Below are positions 1 through 8,700 of a stretch of 36,653 nt of DNA, piece by piece. The first letter of the stretch is position 1; every line of letters starts with the position of its first letter. Position numbers and translations under genes: made by a program. The notes below the pieces were generated by a model. That model had not been told where the DNA came from and searched no databases. It saw nothing but the letters and a program-made list of their open reading frames with translations. Source of the DNA: Omnitrophica bacterium RIFCSPLOWO2_12_FULL_50_11 (GTDB lineage Bacteria > Omnitrophota > Omnitrophia > Omnitrophales > Danuiimicrobiaceae); assembly GCA_001804315.1 (NCBI GenBank), contig MHFT01000058.1, positions 1 through 36,653 on the forward strand. Reading direction: 5' to 3'.

Positions 1-122
1 ACATATGGGGGGGGTTCTGTCGTTACTTCCTGCACCCCAAATTCATATCAGTTGGGGAATGTCTGCTCTAACCTAAAACGTGTGAAGATGCCAAAGGTAG
101 TGGCCGATATACGTAATTGCGC

Positions 123-150
123 TTGACATAGCACCTTAAATCACTAGAAT
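123..150 (+). promoter_or_regulatory. Sigma70-type promoter for tRNA-Thr/tuf
   Basis: A perfect -35 box TTGACA lies at 123-128 and a -10 box TAGAAT (5 of 6 consensus) at 145-150, with a 16-base spacer. It is the best promoter match I see in the window and points toward tRNA-Thr and tuf. The predicted transcript starts near 157, leaving a leader of about 190 bases. Use as the main promoter of the downstream block is inference. Confidence 0.65.
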
Positions 151-216
151 GTTGCGCTAAGTGGCAAGGTCTGTCTTTTTTTTCACTGTGAAGTAACAAA
201 CCGTCAGAGCTTCAAC

Positions 217-281
217 CTTTTGCTGCATCAACCTTTATGGTTAATGCCTCAAAGGCGCAGTTCTTTCGGCGCTTTCAAAAG
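217..281 (+). ncRNA. Structured leader RNA, possible three-way junction
   Basis: The 346 bases before tRNA-Thr contain no credible gene. Within them a closing stem CTTTTG/CAAAAG (217-222 with 276-281) encloses two hairpins. One pairs GCAT and AACC (225-228, 230-233) with GGTT and ATGC (239-242, 244-247), with one C-A mismatch and loop TTTAT. The other pairs AAA and GCGC (251-253, 255-258) with GCGC and TTT (269-275), with G254 bulged. The result looks like a three-way junction between the promoter and tRNA-Thr. I do not recognise a known RNA family. It could be a regulatory leader, a processed small RNA, or chance folding. Confidence 0.35.
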
Positions 282-346
282 AGCAGAACATAGCTTTCCT
301 GCATCAGCCTGGTAAGGGAAGGACCGTATCTGGCTAGCACATTTGT

Positions 347-419
<73 letters not shown>

Positions 420-470
420 CGCGGGGCTGCTGACACAAAATGACGGTTTCATACGGAAGGAGAAGCAATC

Positions 471-1664
471 ATGGCAAAAGCAAAATTTGAGCGGACGAAA
501 CCTCATATCAACATTGGGACAATCGGTCATGTCGATCATGGTAAGACGACATTGACGAGCGCGATCACTTTGTTTTTAAACAAACAGGGCAAGGCTGAAG
601 CTCGTGCCTTCGACACGATTGACAATGCTCCCGAGGAAAAGGAACGTGGGATTACGATTGCGGTTTCCCATGTCGAATACGAAACCGATAAGCGCCACTA
701 TGCCCATGTCGACTGCCCAGGCCATGCTGACTACATTAAGAACATGATCACCGGCGCCGCTCAAATGGACGGAGCGATCCTCGTCGTTTCCGCAGCGGAT
801 GGTCCAATGCCGCAAACAAGAGAACATATCCTTCTTGCTCGTCAAGTAGGCGTTCCTGCCATTATCGTCTTCTTGAATAAGTGTGATGCGGTCGATGACC
901 CGGAACTTCTCGATCTGGTTGAGCTTGAGGTGAGAGATCTTCTTAAAAAATACGAGTTCCCAGGTGATGACACCCCTATTATCAGGGGCAGCGCTTTGAA
1001 AGCGATGGAAAATCCCGCTGATGGCAAAGCGTCTGAGCCTATCGTAAAACTTCTTGAAGCAGTCGATACTTATATTCCTGCCCCCACCCGTGACACCGAA
1101 AAACCCTTCCTCATGCCTGTCGAAGATGTTTTTAGTATTTCTGGACGAGGTACGGTAGGTACGGGACGCGTCGAACGGGGTAAAGTCAGAACGAATGAAG
1201 AGGTCGAAATTGTTGGTTTACGCGACAAGCCCTTCAGAACCACGGTGACCGGCATTGAAATGTTCAGGAAAATCCTTGATGATGCCCAAGCTGGAGACAA
1301 TGTTGGCCTTCTCTTAAGAGGTGTAGAGAAAAAGGACTTAGAGCGTGGAATGGTCATTGCCAAGCCCGGGACCGTAACTCCCCATAAAAGGTTCAAAGGT
1401 CAGGTCTATATCTTAACCAAAGAAGAAGGCGGCCGCCATACCGCCTTCTTTAGCGGTTACCGGCCCCAGTTTTATTTCAGAACCACGGATGTCACCGGTG
1501 TCGTCAAACTCGATAAGGGTGTCGAGATGGTGATGCCAGGGGACAATGTCATGGTGGAAGGCGAACTCATTACCCCTGTTGCCATGGAAAAAGAGCTTCG
1601 CTTCGCGATCCGGGAAGGCGGTAAGACTGTGGGCGCTGGTGTGGTGAGTGAGATTCTTGAATAA
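471..1664 (+). CDS. tuf: Elongation factor Tu
   Basis: EF-Tu is the GTPase that carries aminoacyl-tRNA to the ribosomal A site. The 397-residue product has normal family length. The P-loop GHVDHGKT is at residues 19-26, with the DCPGH switch II motif and the NKCD guanine-specificity motif following in order, then the two beta-barrel domains. The ATG at 471 has a strong Shine-Dalgarno (GGAGA within 455-463). Placement is notable: tuf sits with tRNA-Thr ahead of rpmG/secE instead of following fusA, and no second tuf occurs after fusA in this window. A hairpin follows the gene at 1716-1753. Confidence 0.98.
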   Translation: MAKAKFERTKPHINIGTIGHVDHGKTTLTSAITLFLNKQGKAEARAFDTIDNAPEEKERGITIAVSHVEYETDKRHYAHVDCPGHADYIKNMITGAAQMDGAILVVSAADGPMPQTREHILLARQVGVPAIIVFLNKCDAVDDPELLDLVELEVRDLLKKYEFPGDDTPIIRGSALKAMENPADGKASEPIVKLLEAVDTYIPAPTRDTEKPFLMPVEDVFSISGRGTVGTGRVERGKVRTNEEVEIVGLRDKPFRTTVTGIEMFRKILDDAQAGDNVGLLLRGVEKKDLERGMVIAKPGTVTPHKRFKGQVYILTKEEGGRHTAFFSGYRPQFYFRTTDVTGVVKLDKGVEMVMPGDNVMVEGELITPVAMEKELRFAIREGGKTVGAGVVSEILE

Positions 1665-1715
1665 CGTGCGTGTGAAAAGTCGATCGAATTGGTCGCCTGT
1701 CTTTTCTTTTAAGAT

Positions 1716-1753
1716 ACATGAGGGGTCGGGGAGTTTTTCCCGGCCCCTCATGT
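1716..1753 (+). terminator. Hairpin after tuf, possible terminator
   Basis: A 15-pair stem (ACATGAGGGG with CCCCTCATGT as the outer ten pairs, one inner T-G wobble) has an eight-base loop GAGTTTTT. It starts 51 bases after the tuf stop. The following tract is only moderately T-rich (AGTTTCTTGTG), so it may attenuate transcription or protect the 3' end rather than fully stop it. Confidence 0.55.
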
Positions 1754-2029
1754 AGTTTCTTGTGTATTCGTAGCAGTCGTGTGAATTCCTTCGAATAGAT
1801 GAAGGAATCCCACCAAGTGTTCCGCTGCTTCAATTGATTTAAAGGGTGGGGATTTTTTACTCTCGTTCGCGTGAGAACGGGTTTTGGCTTAACAGAGCGA
1901 GGGTATCGATTGCTCGATTAAGATCGAAATTGGAAAATTTGGATGTGCCTCCTTAGTGGTTCGAGGTAGTAGAAAAAAGAAGGGTTCGAATGGGTGTTAT
2001 AAAGGAGCAGCCCTTGTCGAGTTGTTCTT
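1754..2029. other. Non-coding gap before rpmG with hairpins
   Basis: I find no gene in this stretch. It holds one clear hairpin, ATTCCTTC (1785-1792) with GAAGGAAT (1801-1808), which may be extended by AGCAG (1772-1776) with CTGCT (1825-1829). Short self-complementary runs occur around 1860-1935. TATAAA at 1998-2003 resembles a -10 box but has no matching -35 element, so I do not call a promoter here. Confidence 0.4.
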
Positions 2030-2179
2030 ATGCGTGACATCATTACCTTGGCCTGTTCGGAATGTAATCGCCGTAATTATGTAACACGTAAAAATAAGAA
2101 GAAAACCACAGAGCGGCTCGAGCGGAGGAAATATTGCCGTTTTTGCCGCAAGAGAACGATTCATCGTGAAACAAAGTAA
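2030..2179 (+). CDS. rpmG: 50S ribosomal protein L33, zinc-ribbon form
   Basis: This 49-residue gene encodes L33, a small protein of the large subunit near the E site. Two CxxC pairs (C9/C12 and C36/C39) mark the zinc-binding form. The sequence starts [12 protein letters not shown] and ends in a basic tail, as expected for the family. ATG at 2030 is the only usual start in frame before an upstream TAA at 2000. The nearest GGAG is 22 bases away, so the ribosome binding site is weak. It precedes tRNA-Trp and secE, the standard rpmG-(tRNA-Trp)-secE-nusG order. Confidence 0.95.
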   Translation: MRDIITLACSECNRRNYVTRKNKKKTTERLERRKYCRFCRKRTIHRETK

Positions 2180-2207
2180 AAGGAGTCGGCCTGCTTCTTA
2201 CTCGAAT

Positions 2208-2283
2208 AGGCCAGTAGCTCCAACGGTAGAGCATCGGTCTCCAAAACCGAGGGTTGGGGGTTCGAATCCCTCCTGGCCTGCCA
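2208..2283 (+). tRNA. tRNA-Trp (anticodon CCA)
   Basis: The acceptor stem AGGCCAG/CTGGCCT (2208-2214 with 2273-2279), D stem GCTC/GAGC (2217-2220 with 2229-2232) and anticodon stem TCGGT/ACCGA (2234-2238 with 2246-2250) all pair. Anticodon CCA is at 2241-2243. The discriminator is G2280 and the terminal CCA is encoded at 2281-2283, unlike the tRNA-Thr upstream. Its place between rpmG and secE is conserved in many bacteria. Confidence 0.96.
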
Positions 2284-2346
2284 AGTTTTGAGCTCATGAT
2301 TTGGAGACTTGGGGAGTTGGATTAGGAGCTCGGTGTTCGCTTCATA

Positions 2347-2532
2347 ATGTTCGGGAAAATTGGCACGTTCTTAGGTGAGTCCAAACAGGAATTGGCAAAA
2401 GTTACCTGGCCGACGCGGCACGAGTTGCTCGGTTCCACCCTATTGGTCATTGTCGTAACATTTCTAGTTGCTGCGTTCATCTTTGCGGTGGATCTGGTGT
2501 TGTCGTTTTTGATTCGTTTCACCATTCGGTAG
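2347..2532 (+). CDS. secE: Preprotein translocase subunit SecE
   Basis: SecE is the small membrane subunit that clamps SecY in the general secretion channel. The 61-residue product is the short, single-span form. It has an amphipathic N-terminal part with the family motif KVTWPTRHE (about residues 18-26), then one hydrophobic segment (about residues 31-57). The start is ATG 2347, with only a distant GGAG. It is two bases from nusG, the usual neighbour, while its partner secY is at 26641. Confidence 0.95.
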   Translation: MFGKIGTFLGESKQELAKVTWPTRHELLGSTLLVIVVTFLVAAFIFAVDLVLSFLIRFTIR

Positions 2533-2534
2533 CC

Positions 2535-3065
2535 ATGGCGTTGAAGTGGTACGTCGTACATACCCAGACGGGTGCTGAAAAAAAAGCGAAGGCGAATCTG
2601 GAATCGCACGCCGAGATTTCAAAGTTGACTCATTTGATCGATCAGATTCTGATTCCAACCGAGAAAATCAGCGAAGTTAAAGGCGGGAAGAAAAAAATTT
2701 CGGAGCGTAAGTTCTTCCCGGGCTATCTTTTAATTCACATGGATTTAACCGACGAGAGTTGGTATCTGGTGAAGAATACCCCCGGGATTACGGGCTTCGT
2801 CGGGTCTGGCCGAAAACCAGTGGCACTCACAGACATCGATGTGAGCAGCATCCTCAAGCAGCAGGATGAGAAGCAGCAAAAACCGAAACCAAAGGTTGAG
2901 TTTGAAACTGGCGAGAGTGTTCGCGTCAAGGAAGGCGCGTTTATCAATTTTAATGGTACGGTGGACGAAGTGAACCCGAACAAAGGGAAGCTGAAAGTGA
3001 TGGTCAGCATTTTTGGGCGCTCGACCCCTGTGGAGCTCGAATACTGGCAGGTGGAGAAGATTTAA
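2535..3065 (+). CDS. nusG: Transcription termination/antitermination protein NusG
   Basis: NusG binds the RNA polymerase clamp, raises processivity and links polymerase to the ribosome or Rho. The 176-residue product shows the NGN domain (starting [14 protein letters not shown], with FPGYLLI at its core) and a C-terminal KOW domain (about residues 122-176, with [13 protein letters not shown]). Length is normal. It starts two bases after secE and ends two bases before rplK, so all three are surely co-transcribed. Confidence 0.97.
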   Translation: MALKWYVVHTQTGAEKKAKANLESHAEISKLTHLIDQILIPTEKISEVKGGKKKISERKFFPGYLLIHMDLTDESWYLVKNTPGITGFVGSGRKPVALTDIDVSSILKQQDEKQQKPKPKVEFETGESVRVKEGAFINFNGTVDEVNPNKGKLKVMVSIFGRSTPVELEYWQVEKI

Positions 3066-3067
3066 AC

Positions 3068-3496
3068 ATGGCGAAAAAGGTTAAAACGACGATCAAACTT
3101 CAATGCCCTGGCGGCCAGGCGAACCCGGCACCACCGATTGGTCCCGCATTAGGCCAGCACGGGTTGAACATCATGGATTTCTGTAAAAAGTTTAACGAAC
3201 AAACGAAGGACAAACAAGGAACCGTATTTCCCGTTGTGATTACCGTTTACGAGGACAAATCGTTTTCCTTTGTCATTAAGACGCCTCCGGTAGCAGTTCA
3301 GCTGAAGAAAGCAGCGGGCCTTGCGAAGGCGAGTTCTGAGCCCGGCCGGACAAGGATCGCGTCGGTCAAGCGGGCCGATGTGGTGCAAATCGCGAAGGAA
3401 AAAATGCCGGACTTCAATACGACAAACCTCGATCAAGCGGTACGTATGGTCGAGGGAACCGCGCGGAGTATGGGAATTGAGGTTGAAACAACATGA
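3068..3496 (+). CDS. rplK: 50S ribosomal protein L11
   Basis: L11 forms the GTPase-associated centre with 23S rRNA and the L10-L12 stalk base. The 142-residue length is typical. The N-terminal region contains the proline-rich hinge ([18 protein letters not shown]), where thiostrepton-type drugs act, and the C-terminal part contains the rRNA-binding domain. Its stop overlaps the start of rplA by four bases (ATGA at 3493-3496), which suggests translational coupling. Confidence 0.98.
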   Translation: MAKKVKTTIKLQCPGGQANPAPPIGPALGQHGLNIMDFCKKFNEQTKDKQGTVFPVVITVYEDKSFSFVIKTPPVAVQLKKAAGLAKASSEPGRTRIASVKRADVVQIAKEKMPDFNTTNLDQAVRMVEGTARSMGIEVETT

Positions 3497-4197
3497 AGCG
3501 GCGGAGCAAGCGTTATGAGTCAAATTCAAAGTCCTTTGATTGTTCGAAGCAGTACGTGCTCGAGGAGGCAATTCGGATATTGAAAGGATTTGCTCCGGCA
3601 AAATTTGACGAATCTGTTGAGCTTAACTTTCGGCTGGGCATACGGGCGGATCAGTCCAATGAAAATGTGCGCGGCGTGACCACACTTCCTCACGGAACAG
3701 GAAAGACGGTGAAAGTTCTGTGCTTTGCAAAGGGAGAAGCTCAGAGAGCGGCACAAGCAGCAGGTGCGGACTATGTGGGCGCTGAGGAATATGTGAAAAA
3801 AGTCTCAGAGGGTTGGATGGATTTTGATGCAGTTGTGGCGCACCCGGAGATGATGCGTGACATCAGCAAACTTGGAAAAATTCTCGGTCCGCGTGGACTT
3901 ATGCCGACACCCAAAACAGGCACGGTGACAACGGATGTGGATAAGACGATCAGAGAAATTAAATCGGGACGTATCGAATTTAAAAGTGACAAAACGGCTG
4001 GACTTCACGTGCGTTTTGGGCGGCGTTCCTTTTCTGAGGAAAATCTTCTTGACAATGCCAAAGCAGCGATTCGAGCAGTCATCGATTCGAAGCCGTCTGC
4101 GTGTAAGGGTGACTACATCAAACGAGTTTCAGTGGCGTCAAGTCAGAGCCCAGGCATCAAACTTCGTACGACATCGATGACCGTTGTCGACGGTTAG
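3493..4197 (+). CDS. rplA: 50S ribosomal protein L1
   Basis: L1 forms the mobile stalk that helps release tRNA from the E site, and in many bacteria it represses the L11 operon. The 234-residue product has the family signature around [13 protein letters not shown] (near residue 125). It overlaps rplK by four bases. No separate L1-binding leader is visible upstream, because nusG, rplK and rplA are packed together. The stop codon TAG (4195-4197) runs into the long hairpin before rplJ. Confidence 0.97.
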   Translation: MKRRSKRYESNSKSFDCSKQYVLEEAIRILKGFAPAKFDESVELNFRLGIRADQSNENVRGVTTLPHGTGKTVKVLCFAKGEAQRAAQAAGADYVGAEEYVKKVSEGWMDFDAVVAHPEMMRDISKLGKILGPRGLMPTPKTGTVTTDVDKTIREIKSGRIEFKSDKTAGLHVRFGRRSFSEENLLDNAKAAIRAVIDSKPSACKGDYIKRVSVASSQSPGIKLRTTSMTVVDG

Positions 4198-4253
4198 TCC
4201 CCCACCACTTTAAGGGACGTCCCCTGAGACAAGCCTTAAAGTGGTGGGGGACT
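4196..4253 (+). promoter_or_regulatory. Perfect 20-bp hairpin in rplA-rplJ gap
   Basis: Bases 4196-4215 and 4234-4253 are perfect inverted complements over 20 positions (starting AGTCCCCCACC, ending GGTGGGGGACT), with an 18-base loop that carries CGTCCCC. The left arm begins inside the rplA stop codon, and the right arm ends just before the rplJ Shine-Dalgarno AGGAGGG (4254-4260). The position matches the L10 leader of other bacteria, which L10-L12 binds for autoregulation. A perfect stem of this kind also resembles a REP-like repeat, so its role is uncertain. Confidence 0.6.
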
Positions 4254-4269
4254 AGGAGGGAACTAACCA

Positions 4270-4788
4270 ATGCCATCGCTTGGAAAACAGTTGATGCTGG
4301 AAGAGCTGCTCGAGTTAGCCCGAAGAACAGATTCGGTCTTCTTTGCTCGATATCAGGGAATTTCAGTGAGCGATTTTAACGGGTTACGGAGGAAGCTGGA
4401 AAGAGTCGTGGACCGGGCGCTCGTTGTAAAGAACACAATTGTACGCATTGCTTTCCGACAGATCGGAATCAAAGAAGTCAATGGTTTTATTCAGGGCTCA
4501 CTCCTCTTGACGTTCGGGGGGGATCAGCCGCAAGTCGTTTCAAAGGTTTTAGTTGGTTTTGCAAAGGACCACGACAAATTCCAGTTGGCAGGTGCTTGCC
4601 TTGAAGGCAAGTTCTACGAAACAGATTACGTAAAAAGTCTGGCAACGCTTCCGACACGAGATGTTCTCGTCGCTTCGGTCGTGAACGGACTCAATGCGCC
4701 AATCGGAAGGTTTGTGAGCGTGATCGCTCAGTTGATCCGTTCACTCACCGTCGTTCTGGACCAACTGAGTAAGAGCAAAAAGACATAA
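4270..4788 (+). CDS. rplJ: 50S ribosomal protein L10
   Basis: L10 anchors L12 dimers to the stalk base. The 172-residue product has the usual N-terminal rRNA-binding domain (including VVKNTIVRIAF near residue 55) and a C-terminal helix (about residues 147-172) that binds L12 dimers. The start ATG 4270 follows AGGAGGG at 4254-4260. Expression may respond to the hairpin just upstream. It is followed 24 bases later by rplL. Confidence 0.97.
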   Translation: MPSLGKQLMLEELLELARRTDSVFFARYQGISVSDFNGLRRKLERVVDRALVVKNTIVRIAFRQIGIKEVNGFIQGSLLLTFGGDQPQVVSKVLVGFAKDHDKFQLAGACLEGKFYETDYVKSLATLPTRDVLVASVVNGLNAPIGRFVSVIAQLIRSLTVVLDQLSKSKKT

Positions 4789-4812
4789 TATCACTTAAGG
4801 AGGCGAATTCAC

Positions 4813-5379
4813 ATGAGTACGAAGGCAGATGTAGAGGAGACAGCACAGGTGAAAGAGGAACCGAAAGAAGAGAAAAAAGAAATAAAGCCCGAAGCGAAAG
4901 CAGAACCGGAAAAAGGCGAGGCCAGTGCTAAGGAGCATTCCAAAAAAGAGGCTGTCGCCGAGGGAGAAACGGAACCAAAATCGGGAAGCGATCTTCCTCC
5001 TAAGTTGCAGCAGCTGATCGAAGCCGTGGAGAAACTCACGGTTGTCGAGCTTGCCCGTTTGGTGAAAGCCTTGGAGGAAAAATTCGGGGTTTCTGCTCAA
5101 GCAGCGACGGCTGTTCCAGCTTCTGCAGGGATCTCAACGCCTGCTGCAGGTGCCGGCGCTGACGAGAAGACAGTTTTCCAGGTGGTTCTTGCGAGCGCTG
5201 GTGACAAGAAGATTCAAGTGATCAAGGAGATTCGTGCGGTGACGAATTTAGGTCTCAAGGAAGCAAAAGATCTGGTTGAATCCGCACCGAAGCCGATTAA
5301 GGACAGCGCCACCAAGGAAGAAGCGGGCAAGATAAAAGCCACTCTTGAAGCAGTCGGCGCCAAGGTTGAGATTAAATGA
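4813..5379 (+). CDS. rplL: 50S ribosomal protein L7/L12 with charged N-terminal extension
   Basis: L12 forms the flexible stalk dimers that recruit EF-Tu, EF-G and other GTPases. Residues 61-188 match normal L12: an N-terminal dimerisation helix, an Ala/Pro/Gly-rich hinge (about residues 98-116) and the C-terminal factor-binding domain with [14 protein letters not shown]. The first 60 residues are an added segment rich in Glu, Lys and Ala. The start looks genuine: AAGGAGG at 4797-4803 lies ten bases before ATG 4813, and no ATG occurs near residue 61. Bacterial L12 is usually 120-130 residues, so 188 is long. Confidence 0.96.
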   Translation: MSTKADVEETAQVKEEPKEEKKEIKPEAKAEPEKGEASAKEHSKKEAVAEGETEPKSGSDLPPKLQQLIEAVEKLTVVELARLVKALEEKFGVSAQAATAVPASAGISTPAAGAGADEKTVFQVVLASAGDKKIQVIKEIRAVTNLGLKEAKDLVESAPKPIKDSATKEEAGKIKATLEAVGAKVEIK

Positions 5380-5406
5380 GGGGTCGAGGGGTTTTCCGAC
5401 CCATCA
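5377..5406 (+). repeat. Hairpin starting at the rplL stop codon
   Basis: TGA and GGGTCG (5377-5379, 5381-5386) pair with CGACCC and TCA (5397-5402, 5404-5406) around a G-A mismatch and loop AGGGGTTTTC. The rplL stop is part of the stem. The same arrangement occurs after rpsL, rplC and rpsM. Confidence 0.5.
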
Positions 5407-5713
5407 TCCTGAGGGCCCCTTCGGACGTCATCCTGAGTCCCGCCTTTGGCGGGACGAAGGATCCCATCCTCAGGGCAGGCTCCGGCCCGAAGGATCTCGC
5501 GAGATGATATGTTAAACGTCGGTGCACGAGCTGATTGCGATCAGATCCCGTACGAGAGCTGGATAAACTGATGGCACCGAAACTCATAAGGAGGATCAGC
5601 TCATGCAACCGACTCAAATCAATCCTCGCGATTGCGATGTTATTTTTGGTATCGATGTGGATCAAAAAAGTAACGCTATTACGTATCGAGATCCTTCGCT
5701 TCGCTCAGGATGA
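5404..5713. repeat. TCATCCTGAG/GAAGGATC palindromic repeat, interrupted
   Basis: TCATCCTGAG occurs at 5404-5413 and 5428-5437, followed by GAAGGATC at 5456-5463 and GAAGGATCTCG at 5489-5499. The matching inverted half, CGAGATCCTTC through CTCAGGATGA, lies at 5687-5713. In the other copies (rplC-rplD, rplX-rplE, rpsM-rpsK gaps) the two GGATC-type elements are separated by roughly 7-9 bases. Here they are separated by 187 bases that hold the start of an IS110-type transposase. Together with the flanking hairpins this fills the 400-base gap between rplL and rpoB. Confidence 0.6.
5603..5713 (+). pseudogene. IS110-family transposase, N-terminal fragment
   Basis: A strong Shine-Dalgarno AAGGAGG (5588-5594) lies eight bases before ATG 5603. 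The reading frame gives MQPTQINPRDCDVIFGIDVD followed by QKSNAITYRD, then runs into the repeat and stops at TGA 5711-5713 after 36 codons. The motif IFGIDVDQKS resembles the start of the DEDD/RuvC-like domain of IS110-family transposases, where the Asp of GIDV is catalytic. The rest of the roughly 300-400-residue protein is absent, so it is a dead remnant. Bases 5500-5602 may be the left-end non-coding part of the element. The assignment rests on a short motif. Confidence 0.55.
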
Positions 5714-5750
5714 CCCCTCGGGAACAGGGAAAAAACTCCCCGAGGGGTCA
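5711..5750. terminator. Hairpin before rpoB
   Basis: TGACCCCTCGGG (5711-5722) pairs perfectly with CCCGAGGGGTCA (5739-5750) around a 16-base loop. Read on the minus strand it contains CGGGGAGTTTTTTCCC, nearly the same as the loop region of the hairpin after tuf. It lies 29 bases before rpoB and may serve as an attenuator or RNA processing site between the ribosomal and polymerase genes. The absence of a downstream T-run argues against strong termination. Confidence 0.45.
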
Positions 5751-5779
5751 GTTACCTCGTAAGGGCACCGGGAGATAAC

Positions 5780-8700
5780 ATGACACAACTTATTGAACGT
5801 AAAAGTTTATCAAAGATCCGGGATTGCATGGAACTTCCGAATCTGGTTGAGATCCAGCTTAATTCCTATGAAAGGTTTTTGCAATCAGATCGGCCGAAAC
5901 GCCGAAGAAAACGGCAGGGCCTCGAAGCGGCTTTTCAAGATGCTTTTCCGATCGAAAGTTTTGACGGTAGCTGCCGTTTGGAATATCTCGGATATCATTT
6001 GGGGAAACCTAAGTATTCCGTTGCCGAATGTCACAAGCGAAGCATGACCTATGCGGCACCGCTCAAGGTGAAACTCCGTCTCGTACGGAAGGGCATTGCG
6101 AAGGAGCAAGAAGTATACATCGGCGAGCTTCCCTTGATGACGGAGACCGGCACGTTCATCGTCAATGGTGCGGAACGCGTCATTGTCAGCCAGCTGCACC
6201 GTTCGCCGGGAGTCTCACTGGAGGAGTCGATTCATCCGAGTGGAAAACGGCTCTACAGCGTTCGGATTATTCCTTACCGAGGCGCCTGGATCGAGTTTGA
6301 GGGTGATGTGAATGATATTCTTTATTGTTACATTGATCGCCGGCGCAAAATTTTAGCTACGACTTTACTCCGCGCCGTTGGTTATTCGACCAATGAGGAC
6401 ATCCTGAAGGCACTCTTGAAAACTGAAAAAATTAAGGCTTTTAGCCGCGCCGACATGAAGAAAGCAGAAGGGGGGATTTTAGCGAAGGATATCGTGCACG
6501 GCAAAACTCAGGAGGCCGGCGCACATGCCGGCGCGAAGCTAACGAAAGAACTGTTGGAATCTTTTCTGGATCAGAATCTTTCCGAACTTGAGGTTGCCCG
6601 GCCTTTGGGCGAAGACCACGCCGTCACCAATACCTTAGAGCGGGATCCGTATCACAACCAGGAAGAAGCACAAATCGCGATTTACCGTCGGATTCGGCCT
6701 GGAGATCCGCCCACCCGGGATAGTGCACGAGACCTGGTGGAAAAATTATTTCATGATCCACAGCGCTATGATTTGGGGAATGTGGGTCGTTTCATGTTGA
6801 ATCGGAAATTGGAGCTCGAAACTTCACTTGAGCTCACCACGCTTCGTCCGGAGGATATCCTGCAGGTGGTTCGAGCGCTCTTGCGTTTGAGAAGCGGCGA
6901 GCTTCGCGTCGATGATATCGATCACCTTGGCAATCGGCGTGTGCGTTCCGTTGGCGAGCTGCTTCAAAATCAGTTTCGGATGGGGCTTGCGCGTATGAAA
7001 CGTTCTGCCTTGGAACGGATGTCCATTTATGATTTGGACGCCGCCATGCCGCATAACTTGATTAATCCTAAGCTCCTCTCCGTAGCGGTTAAAGATTTCT
7101 TTGGGAGAAGCCAGCTGTCGCAGTTCATGGATCAAACGAACCCGCTTTCCGAATTGACGCACAAGAGGCGGCTCTCGGCCTTGGGACCTGGTGGTTTGTC
7201 CCGTGAACGAGCAGGATTTGAGGTTCGTGACGTCCATCCTTCTCACTATGGCCGCATTTGTCCGATTGAAACCCCCGAAGGGCCGAACATTGGTTTGATT
7301 GCTTCCCTGAGTACTTTTGCTCGGGTTAACGAGGTCGGTTTTTTGGAGAGTCCTTACCGAAAAGTGGAAAAGGGGCGAGCGACGGACAAGATTGAATATT
7401 TAACGGCAGACCAAGAGGATCGGTATGTCATTGCGCAGGCAAATACGCCTCTCGATAAGGATGGTAATTTCACGATGCCTACAGTTTCCACGCGTTTTCG
7501 GGGCGATTTTCCCAATAAGGAACCGAAAGAGATTGATTACATGGATGTTTCGCCGCGTCAACTTGTGAGCGTGGCTGCTTCGCTCATTCCTTTTCTGGAA
7601 CATGATGATGCAAATCGGGCGCTCATGGGATCCAATATGCAGCGACAAGCGGTTCCCTTGCTCAAAACGGAAGCACCGATCGTCGGGACAGGCATGGAAC
7701 ATCGGGTAGCCGGTGATTCGGGGGCGACCATCATCGCTAAAGCTCGTGGCACGGTGAAGTCCGTTTCTTCGAGCGAAATTGTCGTTGATGACATGGTTTA
7801 CAGATTGAAGAAATTTGAGCGTTCCAACGCGGGCACCTGTATTAACCAACAGCCGCTCGTCAACATCGGAGATAAAGTCAAGCGTGGCGATGTAATCGCT
7901 GATGGCGCTGCGACTGCTCACGGTGACCTTGCTCTGGGCCGGAATGTGTTGGTCGCTTTTATGCCTTGGCGGGGTTACAACTTTGAGGATGCGATCATCG
8001 TGAGCGAGAAACTGCTGATGGACGACACGTATACCTCGCTTCATATCGAAGAGTTTGAGATTGAGGCCCGAGATACGAAGCTTGGTAACGAAGAAATTAC
8101 GCGCGACATCCCGCATGTGAGCGAGGAATCACTGAAGGATTTGGACGAAAACGGCGTGGTTCGTGTCGGAGCGGAAGTAAAGCCAGGGGATATTTTGGTG
8201 GGGAAAATCACTCCAAAGTCGGAAACCGAACTGTCACCTGAGGATAAGCTATTGCGAGCCATTTTTGGTGAAAAAGAACGTGATGTGCGTGATGCGTCGC
8301 TCACCGTTCCACCCGGTGTCGCGGGAATCGTCGTCGATGTCAAGGTGTTTCAACGAAAAGAATTTAAGGCAAAATCGCGGGAAGAAAAACACCAAGAGCA
8401 AAAGGAAATTGACGACATAAAAAACCATTATCAGAAACGGATTGACACGTTGCGACATGAGCGCTTTGTAAAAATTTCTTCGTTGATTTTAGGGAAGAAG
8501 CTTTCCGAAGATTTGGTGGACGAAGTTTTGGTCGAAGTACTGATTCGAGCAGGGCGCAAGATTGAGAAAAAGGATGTGAAGAAACTTGAGCGCTGCGATT
8601 GGGAATCCATCCGTTTGGATGATGATCCTGAACTCGAGGAGAATGTCCGCAAAATTGCGCGCGTTTGGGGTGATGAAATTGACGAATTGGTAGAAGAACG

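Noticed and set aside
35-57. CCCCAA/TTGGGG hairpin near the window start as a terminator
   Set aside because: The stem has only six pairs, an 11-base loop and no following T-run, and the upstream gene is not in the window.
2043-2297. Minus-strand frame reading GGIRTPNPRFWRPMLYRW
   Set aside because: It is antisense to tRNA-Trp and rpmG. Peptides of this type are well-known false predictions from the complement of tRNA genes.
5535-5762. 75-codon plus-strand frame in the rplL-rpoB gap
   Set aside because: It crosses the repeat and terminator-like hairpin and has no recognisable motif. The overlapping frame at 5603 has both a Shine-Dalgarno and an IS110-like motif.
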